This document shows positions 27,283 to 37,870 of a stretch of 64,000 nucleotides of DNA, in pieces (position 1 is the stretch's first letter; every line of letters begins with the position of its first letter). A program made the position numbers and the translations under genes. This DNA is from Hermatobates lingyangjiaoensis (Eukaryota > Arthropoda > Insecta > Hemiptera > Hermatobatidae). The stretch is taken from positions 4,481,001 through 4,545,000 of the forward strand of contig JAPFBL010000068.1 of assembly GCA_026182355.1 (NCBI GenBank). Direction: 5' to 3'. The notes under the pieces were generated by a model. It searched no databases and was not told the DNA's origin. It saw only the letters and a list, made by a program, of their open reading frames with translations.

Positions 27283-27705
27283 TTGCACTTAAAATAAACT
27301 GTGACACACAGAAGGAACGTAACAAAATACTCACTTTTCAATACATCGACCTCTATAGTGATTGTAGACGATATAGTGGTCTGAACCATTCTGAAGGCGC
27401 TAAAAACCGGCACCTAGAAGTTTTCACTGTATTGATTTGTAAGATGCCGTACCACGTGTACTATTGGCATTGGTTTGACTAGAAGCAGGTGGTGTTCTTT
27501 CCTCAATGTCTATTCTTCTTGGTGCACTACAGCTGTTTATTTGTGTCAAACCGTCCTGACTGGTGGTTGACAATGTTTTGTTGCCTATTGTGAAAAGGAC
27601 TCACTTTACAATATTTCAACCACCATAACGGTCGATATACTGAAAAGTGAGTCCATTGTTACGTTTCTTTCTTCGTGTCACAGTTTAATTTAAGTGCAAT
27701 AAGAC
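27283..27705. repeat. Foldback element of about 420 bp
   Basis: Left arm 27283-27352 and right arm about 27628-27705 are inverted copies. Each begins ttgcacttaaa, continues with aaactgtgacac and includes ctcacttttca. A non-coding core of about 275 bp separates them. The structure resembles a miniature inverted-repeat transposon. It lies just left of a long TA/GA microsatellite. Confidence 0.7.
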
Positions 27706-27729
27706 CTTTTAGATCGCATTGGGTTTATC

Positions 27730-27731
<2 letters not shown>

Positions 27732-27820
<89 letters not shown>
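27732..27820. repeat. Compound microsatellite (TA)n then (GA)n
   Basis: An uninterrupted TA tract of nearly 60 bases runs directly into an AG/GA tract of about 30 bases. It sits between the foldback element on its left and the Penelope-like element on its right. Confidence 0.95.
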
Positions 27821-27994
27821 GAGTTAAATAGCAAATCAGATTCTGCATTCACGATTTTTTTCAGCAATTGTTCTATTTTTCTAATCACTTTTCTATGCTG
27901 AAAAGGCAATGAAAATAACATATTTTCCACGGACATATTGGAGGCAGTAACACATTCCAATAACTGATAACATATATTAAGGACTAACCACAAC

Positions 27995-28960
27995 TAAATT
28001 ATAGAAGAAAACTCAAGCTTTCGACCTCGTCGGTCATCTTCAGGCAGAAGAAAGTAAAAGCAGATAAATAACAACACAAAATAACAGTAAAGAGAAAATA
28101 GAATATGACTAGAAATAAATTACAGGCAGTTCGCAATACATGGATATTACAATTGATAGAGATAATCAATATATATAGAGACAGAATATATAGAGATAGC
28201 GACGTCAGACTAGCGCTTCTAGCGTACGGGAGGTAAACCAGCAGTCACTCCTTTCGAATTAGTTTAATTTTGGTATCAAAGTTTCTGGAGGTAGGTATCA
28301 CGAACATGCCACTGGATTGCAAATTCAACTCTGGGTATTTCTCCTTTATGTAGATGGCGTCCAAAATCTGTAACTGTAGTGGATCTTTATTATTAGAATT
28401 TAAAATCGAAATTCCATCTACTAACATCTTACGTGTAAGGGACGATCGGTGTTCCCTCTTTATGTACTCCTTCGGGGCTCCAGTAGCGAGGTGAATAGTG
28501 AGATGCCTTGAGAGTTTTGTTTTGGTCATGCCGATGTATCTGGGTGATCAGGTTGCGCAGTCCCCTTCTTTACATGTAAATTGGTACACGACCTGAGTTC
28601 GCTGAACTTCAGGTGTCTCCTTTTTGCAATTATTCCTGACAAGTAGGTTGATCGTCTTTCTGTTATTATAGAAGATATTTAAACGTAGAGTGTCAATTTC
28701 ATCCCGCTATGATTTTATGTTGCGATTGCTCATCTTCTTTGTATTGGGTGAACATATGTGAACGGTAGTACAGCGGTATCGTTTCACCCTTGATCTCTTC
28801 TACTTTCTCATCTCGAGAATACCACCTGTCCATGTGCTTTGCGATTCCTTTGCTCACAGCTTTGTTAGAGTAGCCATTATTGATCTGTACCTGCGTGGTT
28901 CTGTCCAGTTCTTTATGTATGCTACTTCAATAACCACATCTACTAAGTCAGGAGAGCTAT
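27995..28960 (-). mobile_element. Penelope-like retroelement remnant with GIY-YIG endonuclease
   Basis: Minus-strand frames from 28960 to about 28210 read NNRKTINLLVRNNCKKE, then VVYQFTCKEGDC, an in-frame stop, and RYIGMTKTKLSRHLTIHL. This is the linker and GIY-YIG endonuclease of Penelope-like elements (V-V-Y-x-x-x-C...Y-I-G-M-T...L-x-R/H). Beyond it lies KEYIKREHRSS and a C-terminal tail ending KIKLIRKE. The GIY tyrosine region is present as VVYQF; the YIG is intact. The reverse transcriptase is missing. Downstream on the same strand, at about 28040-28012, is a conserved-looking block with CTGAAGA and a short stem before GAAA, typical of where this group carries hammerhead-like motifs. Stops make it inactive. 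Confidence 0.78.
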
Positions 28961-29007
28961 AACTCACTGCAGTGATTGGTGTAGCACAAAACATTGGTGT
29001 GCTTTAC

Positions 29008-29072
29008 CTATTAGTGCTCTCGCTGGTGGAAGGTCTTATATCTTCCATATATATATATATATATATATATCG
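29008..29072 (-). repeat. Dispersed fragment of the 67-residue tandem repeat, next to a (TA)n tract
   Basis: Bases 29008-29050 match the coding tandem repeat at 38.3-39.4 kb, with two mismatches in the best 43 bases. On the minus strand they still encode MEDIRPSTSESTNR, identical to the repeat peptide, followed by a stop. The homology is cut on one side by a TA tract (to about 29071) and fades on the other. It is either a pseudogene fragment or a piece carried by a retroelement. Confidence 0.75.
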
Positions 29073-29194
29073 TGTCAGGGTAAACTATAGGAAAAGTCAA
29101 TGGATAACTGTTAGACACTTACTGTCTCTAATTTTTGGTTTAACAGTCATCAGAAGAGAAGAAAAAGGGTGCTCACACCAAGCGCACCTGCGAT

Positions 29195-29460
29195 GCAACG
29201 ATTATACCAACCAATATGTATATATATGTTCAAGCCACAATAAGAAATGGGAGGATAAGACTAAGATCTTTCCATCGTTACAAGCTGTCTTCGTCAGAGT
29301 CAAAAACCTGACTGATAATACCATCAGTTGGGTTTTTGACTCTGACGAAGACCGCTTACGGTTGGAAGATTTTGGTCTTTTTTTCCCATTTCTTATAGTA
29401 GATTGAATATTGATTGTTGTTTCACGTGTTTATTGAGAAATTTTGTTATATATGTACATA
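29195..29460. repeat. Foldback repeat, family A copy 2, with near-perfect hairpin
   Basis: Left arm 29236-29313 and right arm 29324-29403 are inverted copies around a 10 bp loop. The inner 20 or so bases (gtcagagtcaaaaacc and its complement) pair perfectly and the outer parts, including ataagaaatggg, pair well. The flank at 29405-29445 matches 12140-12165 in inverted orientation, tying it to the copy at 12.1 kb. An accidental open frame crosses the hairpin but is not a gene. Confidence 0.8.
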
Positions 29461-31929
29461 TATAAAGACTTGTAGTTTTTCGAATATTCATAGAATTTCC
29501 TATTTTCTCTGACAATTTTCATCCTAACTTCCATGCCTTGGTGTGAATTTATCAAGTACCTATATTAAAAGTTTCCAAAAATGCCTAATTTCATCATAAT
29601 TAGACTGGTCTATCACGATCATTGATCTCTGCCAATTGCCATAACCTTTATTAAATCAACCCCATTTCGATTTTTTTTAGTACTAATTTCTTGTAGTTGC
29701 CATTTTCGATACCTTATTCATTAGTTCCTTTGTAGAAGCTATATTTTATATCCATTATATTGTATAGATGTAAATAGTGTTACGTGCCTTAAATTTGTCT
29801 TTTTTTACATTCCATTCATACATTTATTATAATTGTTACTTTTTTACAGTTTTTTTTATTTTTATGATGACATAATTAATAGATACTACTTATTAGTATG
29901 TATTTTTACATTTCAAAAACTGTTTTGAAATTTTACGAATAAATGTATGTGTTTAATGTTTTTTTCTGTGTTTTGTGCTGAATTAGATATTAAAAAAAGT
30001 TTATTCTGTAGTATTGATTATTGTTTATGAAACATTCATTCATTCATATTTTTGTGTGTGTGTATTCATTGGATTGTTTATATTAGATCGAATGTTTCTG
30101 CAGTATTCTCATGGTGATTCACTTTATTTTGTTTCATAATAAATAGAACAAACTCTTAACCTTTAATCACCAAGCAGATATGAAAAGTAATTTCATGAAT
30201 AAGTTTTCCAGTTTAAACATTTCTAACTATTTTGAAAGTTAAAAGAACCAATCAAGAACTAGTACCCATAATGTGTATTTTTAATTATCATTTTACTGAT
30301 ATATAAATGAACAGTTAAGTCATTTATTGGTGATATCAATCATTTTTTTTTCTAATGACAAGCGTGTCTAGCATTGAATTTTCAGTAATTGTTGCACGCA
30401 GGAATACCTCAGTGCAATGCGAAATTTTAATTCTTTCGCTCCTTGTTGCGAGTACTAACTCTAATTGAGAAGAATTATCCTCTATCTTCTCCTCAAGAAC
30501 TTACTTTCCTCGGTAACATCTTTGCAATATTATTATATCCTTATACAGATCAATCTACATCATACTATCTTTGTTGGTATTATTGTTTTTCTTTAACAGA
30601 ATATTTAAATTACATCCATTTAATTGTTGAACCATTTGATATTTGAAAACCTTATTATGTTTAAATATTTCTAGTGATTCTGGTTTTTTTCAGGCTTATT
30701 TCTCTTTTCATAACTGTGTCTATCATATAGTCTCATACCGATTGTCAACTTGAAAAGCCTTCCAGAGGAATAGGTGATGGGTGGTTGTATCCTCTTGGAA
30801 GCAGATGGTTCATGTTGTTTAAACGATAAAAGTATGTCGTGTGACCATGGTGAAGATGGTTACTGAGGTTTCCCTGGGCAGTTTATTGGAGATGGGCTGA
30901 GATAAAGTTATTGTTCTCATCTGTTACCGACTCCTGCTACTCACAAGCAATCCCCTACTACTGTTATGTTTTGTTGCCAAGGTCAAATCCACAGTCTCAT
31001 TGTTCCGTTCCATCCTTGGAGGGAGATCAAAGACTGGCACCTAGGAGTGCCAGCTGTCTTTAATGAGCGCTTTCATCTCTACCCAGGTCTCTGCTATTAG
31101 TTACTCTAGTTACCACCAATACATGTTCTTTTATATCTCTTATGGATTGATTGCAGTGCTTGCCCTTCCCTGTATGTCTCTAATCACCCTATTCAGCCTG
31201 CCTTAATCACCTTGAAATAAACTAACATTCCTTGTACATTAAAAGTCTATTGACGTTTTTCTGTCCAATTTTTTAGGATAGGTAATTTGTAAATGTATTA
31301 TATCAGGGATAAGTTTTAAATTTCTTTATTCATGAAATTTTTTTTATTTTTATTCAAAGCATTTAATGCACCAATAATTATTAAATATCACTATAACATA
31401 AAATGACAAATTATTTGTAAATTCTGTAAAAAATACAATTAAATTGTTTACGTTTTTTATGATTTTAAACATCTATCCAATGGAATGATCAAATTGTTGT
31501 TATGGAAAAAATTCAATACATTAAGATGGTATTTCAATTCTACATATGGGTTTGTTAATATTGTGATTTTAAACACTAAGATATTTGATATCTGAATGTA
31601 CATAAACCATTTTAAAATTAAATAAAGAACTTTCTGCCAAGAATTCAAGAATTACTACATCGTTAAAATTTCAAACAGGTCGTGAATTAGCTTAAAATGA
31701 AATGAATTTCTCATGTTTCTTTGAAATCACTGATTGATAGCTTTGTTATTTTCAAGATGGTCCCTTACGGGATCTGATTTAAATAAGAATGGATTTTTAT
31801 TGCATATCAGAAGGCGTAATATAAACAGTCTATCAATCAACTAAATATAATACATTAATCTTTTTGAAGTTGTTTGAATAGAAAATCGAAACAAAGTAGA
31901 TACACATATTAGAAAATACATATCATAAC
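29461..31929. other. Intergenic spacer, no gene seen
   Basis: AT-rich sequence with short T runs. A less AT-rich patch at about 30720-31210 lacks an open frame on either strand and shows no similarity I recognise. It could be transcribed non-coding DNA or an old element. Confidence 0.45.
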
Positions 31930-31935
31930 TTTATT
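31930..31935 (-). terminator. Polyadenylation signal for the RING exon
   Basis: Minus-strand AATAAA begins about 25 bases after the stop codon of the RING exon (31960-31962). It supports that exon being the terminal one. Confidence 0.6.
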
Positions 31936-31959
31936 ATAACTATACAAGTTTATATGAAT

Positions 31960-32206
31960 TTAATCAAAAGAAAATTTTAGACATATTGATTTTCTAACTC
32001 TAATTTTTTTGCAACATGTTGGACAATTTCTCCTTTGGGATGAAAAGCGACGGATGCAATTCAGACAATAGCAATGTGGACATTCTCTGAATACATGGAA
32101 AACTCTCGTCGGGCTGATTGTTTCGAAGCATATTGAACATTCAGGTAGGCGATTGCAATCTTTCTCTTCAGTGACTTCTGTTCCGGACCGGTCATTAGAT
32201 GACGCG
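31960..32206 (-). CDS. Terminal exon encoding a C-terminal C3HC4 RING finger
   Basis: The exon follows a good acceptor (cctgtttgtttcag on the minus strand) and encodes 81 residues before TAA. The RING ligands are spaced C-x2-C-x15-C-x-H-x2-C-x2-C-x10-C-x2-C: PECSIC, then ECPHCYCLNC, then CPTC. This fits the classic RING pattern of E3 ubiquitin ligases that recruit an E2 enzyme. The protein ends 17 residues past the last Cys with a basic stretch (KKIRVRK). The exon needs two bases from the previous exon. The long Ser/Thr-rich exon at 37875 offers a donor of exactly that phase, so I infer they are joined; other intermediate exons cannot be excluded. The RING itself is seen directly, the ligase role is family inference. 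Confidence 0.78.
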
Positions 32207-33529
32207 CTGAAACAAACAGGTTTTATATTGATATCGTATTCTGTATTCTATGGACAGTTTAACTTTTCTACATGAGAGGATCCTGACTGTTTTGTCGTGA
32301 CAGTAGCCACCACATATATTTCCTAGACAATAAATTACTGGTTACTGGCCCATTACTAGTAAAAACCTTCTCTTTTTTGTTTTGCATCTGGGATTGTTTG
32401 GCGGCTGTTTTGAACATTTTAAATCATTATAACCCGCAGGTAATTTTGAAGTAAGATCTGTGATCTTGCATTTGTAAATGTAACAAGCTGCACGTATCAG
32501 TAACTGTTAAATCAAAACTGTTTGTCTAAATTGTCCTACTTACATTACATTAGAACCTTAGCTCTCTTCTCGGGGTAGAGGTCATGTCTAATTTATCATC
32601 TGAATTTACATTAAGGAGGTGGAGTGAACTAGTTTGTTTAGAACGCAGACTAGGTTTTTAACTAATTTTAATTTATGCAGAATTGCTTTAAGAAAAGAAC
32701 TTCGCGAAGTTAATTAGTAAATACGATATCTTAGTGAAAATGACCTTATTCATTAACAGCTGTGAATCTGTCACTAGGAGATGTTGAGAAAAGTAAAGAA
32801 AGTGTTTCCACATAACTGATGGTTTGTTGTTATTATGTTATTAAGAGCGGATAGTGTTATTATGTATGACAACCGGCTCATTTGTTACACATATTTTAAT
32901 AATTGGTGGTCATTCCTGATTGGTGATATATCGAGAGTTGTAAATGTTGCCTCTTTGTTGTTACTAGGATAGATATCTTTAAGTAGTATCTAACAGCGCA
33001 TTGGCACAGCACCGATAGCTAAACGTCCTCTCCTTCGGTTTACAATGTACAAAGCCATGATCATGATTCTATCTTCATTAGTAGTGTCAAGTACGCTGCT
33101 AACTAGACCTCAAATAAAAGATTTTACGGACCATTGTTATGAATGATCATCTTTTTCAAAAAGAACTTGTTCAATAGTTAGGGTTAGCCTGGTGTAATGA
33201 TTAAATACTAGGCTAGTAGAGGAGACCATAGGTAAGTAGTTCGCTTGGCTAGTAAGTTGTTCTTTTTTTCCATGGGGTGGGAGTCAATGTATGGTGCAAG
33301 TCAATCGGAGTCGAAGAGTAATGAACACCTCTTACCTTACCAGGGCTCTTCTCTGAAACATCGGTAGCAAACTACAGAACTCAATGCCAAGGACCGGTCT
33401 ACCGAATATACAACCTCCCACTGTTCAGTCGAATCAAGTAAATAGTATCTGACTTCAGTGAAACCACTACTTTGGCTATTTAATTTAATTTGCCTTAGAA
33501 GTAGAAGAGTCCGGCTTATTTCCTGCTCT

Positions 33530-34100
33530 TTAAAAGAAAGGGGGGATGGACACGATATCAAGAATTACCGTCCAATAACCTCTTATCTGTTCTGAACAAG
33601 TTATACGTGTCAATACTAACAAAACTAATAACAGATCATATCGACTACTGGACAGATAGTGACCATATTGGGTTCTGCAAAAACTTTTCAACGATCTACC
33701 CAATCCTTGTAATGCAACAATGAATCGAATAGGTTATAGAATATAAATTTCCTCTAATTATTCTCTTTATAGATTTTGAAAAATCGTTTGACTGTATCAA
33801 AACATGGTATATATGGGAAGCGCTGGAAGAGTTTCAAATAGATAGCATTTAAATATAAGTGCTAAAAAATATTTATAAAGAAGGAGTGATAGAGTAGACT
33901 TTTCAAACTTGTGTAATAATATCCGTTTGGGGTAGGGCGAGGGGATGGTCCATCGGTCAAACTACTCATTGTCTCTCCTGAATATTATGTAGAAGAATGG
34001 ATAACTTAGTTCTAAATATAAATGGTAAGATCGATTCAAAACAACTGAAGTTTGCAGATGACATAGCACTTATGAATAGTAGTTCAGAGGAAATTCAATA
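33530..34100 (+). mobile_element. Non-LTR retrotransposon reverse transcriptase remnant
   Basis: Plus-strand frames give NYRPITSYLF, then HIGFCKNFSTIYPI, then PLIILFIDFEKSFDCIKTW and, after several stops, LKFADDIALMNSSSEEIQ. These match in order the reverse transcriptase blocks NYRPIS, GFRKGYST, DFEKAFD and FADD of non-LTR elements, with the catalytic aspartates of FIDFEKSFD and FADD still visible. Many stops and frame changes show it is dead. It lies antisense in the putative intron of the repeat-RING gene. Confidence 0.85.
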
Positions 34101-36584
34101 AATCGTTAGGTGGGACATATAAAGTAGGACTTAAAGTAATTCAAATAAAAAATAGACTCAGATTGAGTGGCTAATTTTCGAACTGTTCCATTCCCATCAT
34201 CAAACAGTTCCAACAAACTTATTCCTTTAGCCAAATAGTTTGTTAAGTTTAAAGACTCTGTCTTAGTTTCTCGGCGAGGGAAAGCGAGATGGCAGCAGAG
34301 CCACCACACAAAACCTAGGACAAAGAAGGGACTACAACATTTAGGGAATCATTCAAGACTTGTAATTCTACAAGAAAAACAGTTCCCGTTTTTATTTATG
34401 CTAAAGACCAGTGGTATATGTTCTTTAACATTGACCCCTAGAATAAACGTTTTTTTTAATTGATTTGAGGAGATACCCTTACATTAGTAGGTTGTCAGAA
34501 TGAAAGCTTGGCAAGTTTCTGTTTGTGAATTGTTGATGTGTTTACCGTTTCGGCTGAATATCAGGGTTTCAATCATGGTTATGGCTTTAGATTTTTAGTG
34601 TTGTATGTTGACCATGGGAGAGTGATTGATTCCGTTGTTGGTGATCGATTCAAGTCTTGTACTGGGTCGGAGGACATAAAGCAGCCCTATACAGTGTCAG
34701 CTACTATTTTAATCATTACTCCAATTTTAATCTTTACTCCAATGAACTTAACAAAATTTAAGATTCCTGATGTAGAATCAACGTGTTAATACGCATTGCC
34801 CATAATTAATATGGGAACCAGTTAACAAATTAACCATACTTTTCGAACTTGAAACAACACTAAAGGTGAAATAAAGGCTATAAATATGGGTGTTCTATAG
34901 TGGTGTGCAGAGGCCTGGTGAAAACAGGAACTAATCTTGAAAGCCTCCGAATCAAGATTCAAGTCTAAGGCCTAAAATGCTGTAAATACGAGTTTGCGTA
35001 TGGTAAGAAGGAAAATATTTCGAATTGTTTGTAAGTATCGGATACTACAACAGAAAAAGGTTTTATATAGAAAATCGCAGAATTTCAATAACCAATGCTT
35101 ATTAAAGACAGGTTAGTGAGTCGCTCCTGGTTGAGGATTGCAGGCACATGAGAATAGCTTCTGGACTTTCAAACCAACAATCCATCTGGATCAGTCCAGA
35201 TATACAGACATGGCAGTTAACGTTAGAAAAAGTGAAACCAGCATATTAAAAAGGGCTTAGCAGAAAAACAAAACCTACTAATAACCACCATTTTACTTTT
35301 CACTTTGAAAAAAATATAGTCACAAAGAAGCAGCAGTTGGATTAAGACAGTAAAATAAAAGTACTAGACATTTTTGTATAGCATTTTTCTAAAATACCAG
35401 ATGCTCATGAGAGTAACAAGTCATTACATCAAAAGTTTCCATTCTATCTCAGTGAACAAATTCCAAATTAATTACGGACCATTTCTTCAACTATTTATTT
35501 AAAGTTGTTAAGTTTGATTTTACATTTATTTTAATATTGTAGTTTACACGTAGCTGTATTGTAAAGGCTAATACAATTGTCGCCGGCACTAACCACTTAA
35601 GCCTCTCCTCTCCCGACGTATGAATATTCCTATCCACTTTTCGAATCCCCTCTCTTTGTCTGGATAGCTGTCCTCTTTTGTTTTTTTTATTTTTAAGGTC
35701 TTTTCAAATATTTTATTTAAAAATATATGAATATAAAAATTGTGACTCTTGAGTTCCTGCAGACTTGCTGAACCATATTTCACCTACTCCCAATAATGGA
35801 ACTTAGCATACCTGCTCTCAAAACAATTGCACAAATCCATTAGTACTTGAATGAAACCAAGAATCATTAGAACTCATCGAAAATCTACTCTTGTGATTTA
35901 TAGTTAAGAATGTACACTGTCGGATCATAAAAGACATGATCAGGCTGGGCTGGAGGGGGATTTTATAACAGCATTTTTGAGGGGTCATACAGTTGGACCA
36001 GCGAACTGAATGTAGTCTTCCCAATCAGTAATTACATCTATATACTCAAATAAGCCACCGACGGGATAGCAGTAGAGTGATTATGCGCCTCTATTAGGCT
36101 CTAACACTCAACTCCGACTTTCGGCCTTCGTGAGGCTACTCTGTTAACCTGCTATATGCAGGGACAAACGAAAGAGGAAGAGAAAGTGACCAGGGGCTGG
36201 GCCTGACCGCCTTCGTTTCACAATCTTTCCAACTTCCCAAATCCTCTCCTCTTATCCCAGCCCCAATTCAAGGCGCTATGTGATCCGTGCCAAAGAATGA
36301 ATGATACAGCGGTTACTATATTACGAACGATGCCTCAATGGTACCAGGCGAACCCCTCGAGTAAAAGCCTTACTCCGGTATGCGGTGCTCTGCCGGAGCG
36401 GACAAAATACCACCGATAGAGCTTCAGGGATTTTCCCCTGTATGCTATTAAGGAGAAGAATGTCCGGAGACCATCCTCCGGCAGAGGGTCCAAAAGCGCT
36501 AACTAGTGGGAGCCAACCTCCCACAAGGGCACCTAAGGGCCCGAAGAAGGAGAAAGGAAGTCACTTTCTTCCTTTAGGGAGCCT

Positions 36585-36800
36585 AAATGGGGATTATTAA
36601 TTATGGTTTGTGCAGATTCTGCAAAGATGAGGAAGAAACACCGTTACACCTGCTGGCTGACTGCCAGGGAACTTTGCTACACAGAGGTAGGTGCTTCGGG
36701 ACACTCAACAAAACCATCGAAAAACTTTTACCGCTGGACCCAGCAAAAGTGCTGAGCTTCTTGGAGGTCTTGAAGCTAACTTCTGGGGTACTTTAGTACA
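36585..36800 (+). mobile_element. Non-LTR retrotransposon C-terminal zinc knuckle remnant
   Basis: The frame reads INYGLCRFCKDEEETPLHLL followed by ADCQ: a C-x2-C-x8-H-x4-C knuckle. This is the motif found after the RNase H domain in R1/jockey-like elements. The open frame continues with SFLEVLKL and stops at 36796. The GC-richer DNA from about 36060 to the start is probably the same insertion, too decayed to read. Confidence 0.65.
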
Positions 36801-36929
36801 GAAGGGTGGAAGTACAATAGTTTTGTTTTAAAATGCAGTGCTATAGTCACCCAAAAATAAAAAAAGGAAGCCTCTGACAGTAAATGTGTTAATATATGCA
36901 AGAAGAGAATGATACAGCTTGGGGAAAAA

Positions 36930-37020
36930 GAAACACGATCGTTACACAGTGGGTGGAGATCAGTGGGAATGAGGGAGCAAATCCCTGCACAAGGAGGTAT
37001 TTGTCTCCCGCTGCCTCAGG
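36930..37020 (+). mobile_element. Possible RNase H fragment of a second retrotransposon
   Basis: QWVEISGNEGAN followed by TRRY resembles the W-V-P-G-H-S-G-I-x-G-N-E-x-A-D block of RNase H with the GHSG part deleted. It lies downstream of the zinc knuckle at 36.6 kb, the wrong order for one element, so it would come from another copy. Confidence 0.35.
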
Positions 37021-37870
37021 TAAACGTAACACTGTCATCTGTAAAAGCCATGATAAATGCAGTAGTATGGTGGCTATGTCAATGTTATTACCAATATCAA
37101 GTATCCATAGACGATGTTGTCACGACTTTAACAACAGGGGCTGTTAACAACGATTACGCCTCGATCTGCAGTCCATCCTTCCGACTGCTAACAGACCACT
37201 ACTACTGGCAAGTCCATTCCCATCGACTTTGTATCGTGGACCGTACTCAACACCCACTCTGTAGGCAAGGTACGCAGCATACAAAACCCCTGCTTGTAAG
37301 TTCACCTCGGAAATGACTTTTCCCTCCCAGTGTTATAGAAGCGTACTAGTTGGCGCTAAAGTGTTTTCTAAAGTGAACAATAATAAGAACTTTTGAAGTG
37401 GCATATGTAGAAAAATAAACTGTAATGAAAGTTAGTTTAAATGTTTAGAATTTTCTTTCAGGATCTCCAGAAAGGGTCTCAACCTTAATTTGCGTAGTAC
37501 GATGCAAAATTTGAAAATCTTCAAATATTGTTCCAAAGTGAAATGACATTTGTGTAAATGGGTAAGTTTTTTCCATGAATTGATGTTAGTTGTTAATAGC
37601 GTTACACATTATAGTAATTCCGAAATTATGATCACATTATAATCTAGTAATTTACAAGATTATCAAACAAATACGTATCCTTAAATTATGATTGAACATC
37701 AAACTTTTTGTATGATTACTAAATTACTCAGATAAAAATGAGATAGCATAAATAATGTAAGAAGAATTAGAAATGTACATGAGAATGAAAGAATTAAATG
37801 TTACAAACATGTAAATAAATATCAAATGAGAATATATAAATTTCAACATAAACGAGAATGAATAGTATAG

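Noticed and set aside
27709..27993. A 94-codon minus-strand open frame with Ser-Leu and Ile-Tyr repeats
   Set aside because: It is a translation of the TA and GA microsatellite.
28972..29406. A 144-codon plus-strand open frame
   Set aside because: It runs through a TA microsatellite (Ile-Tyr repeats) and a DNA hairpin, so it is an artefact of repeats.
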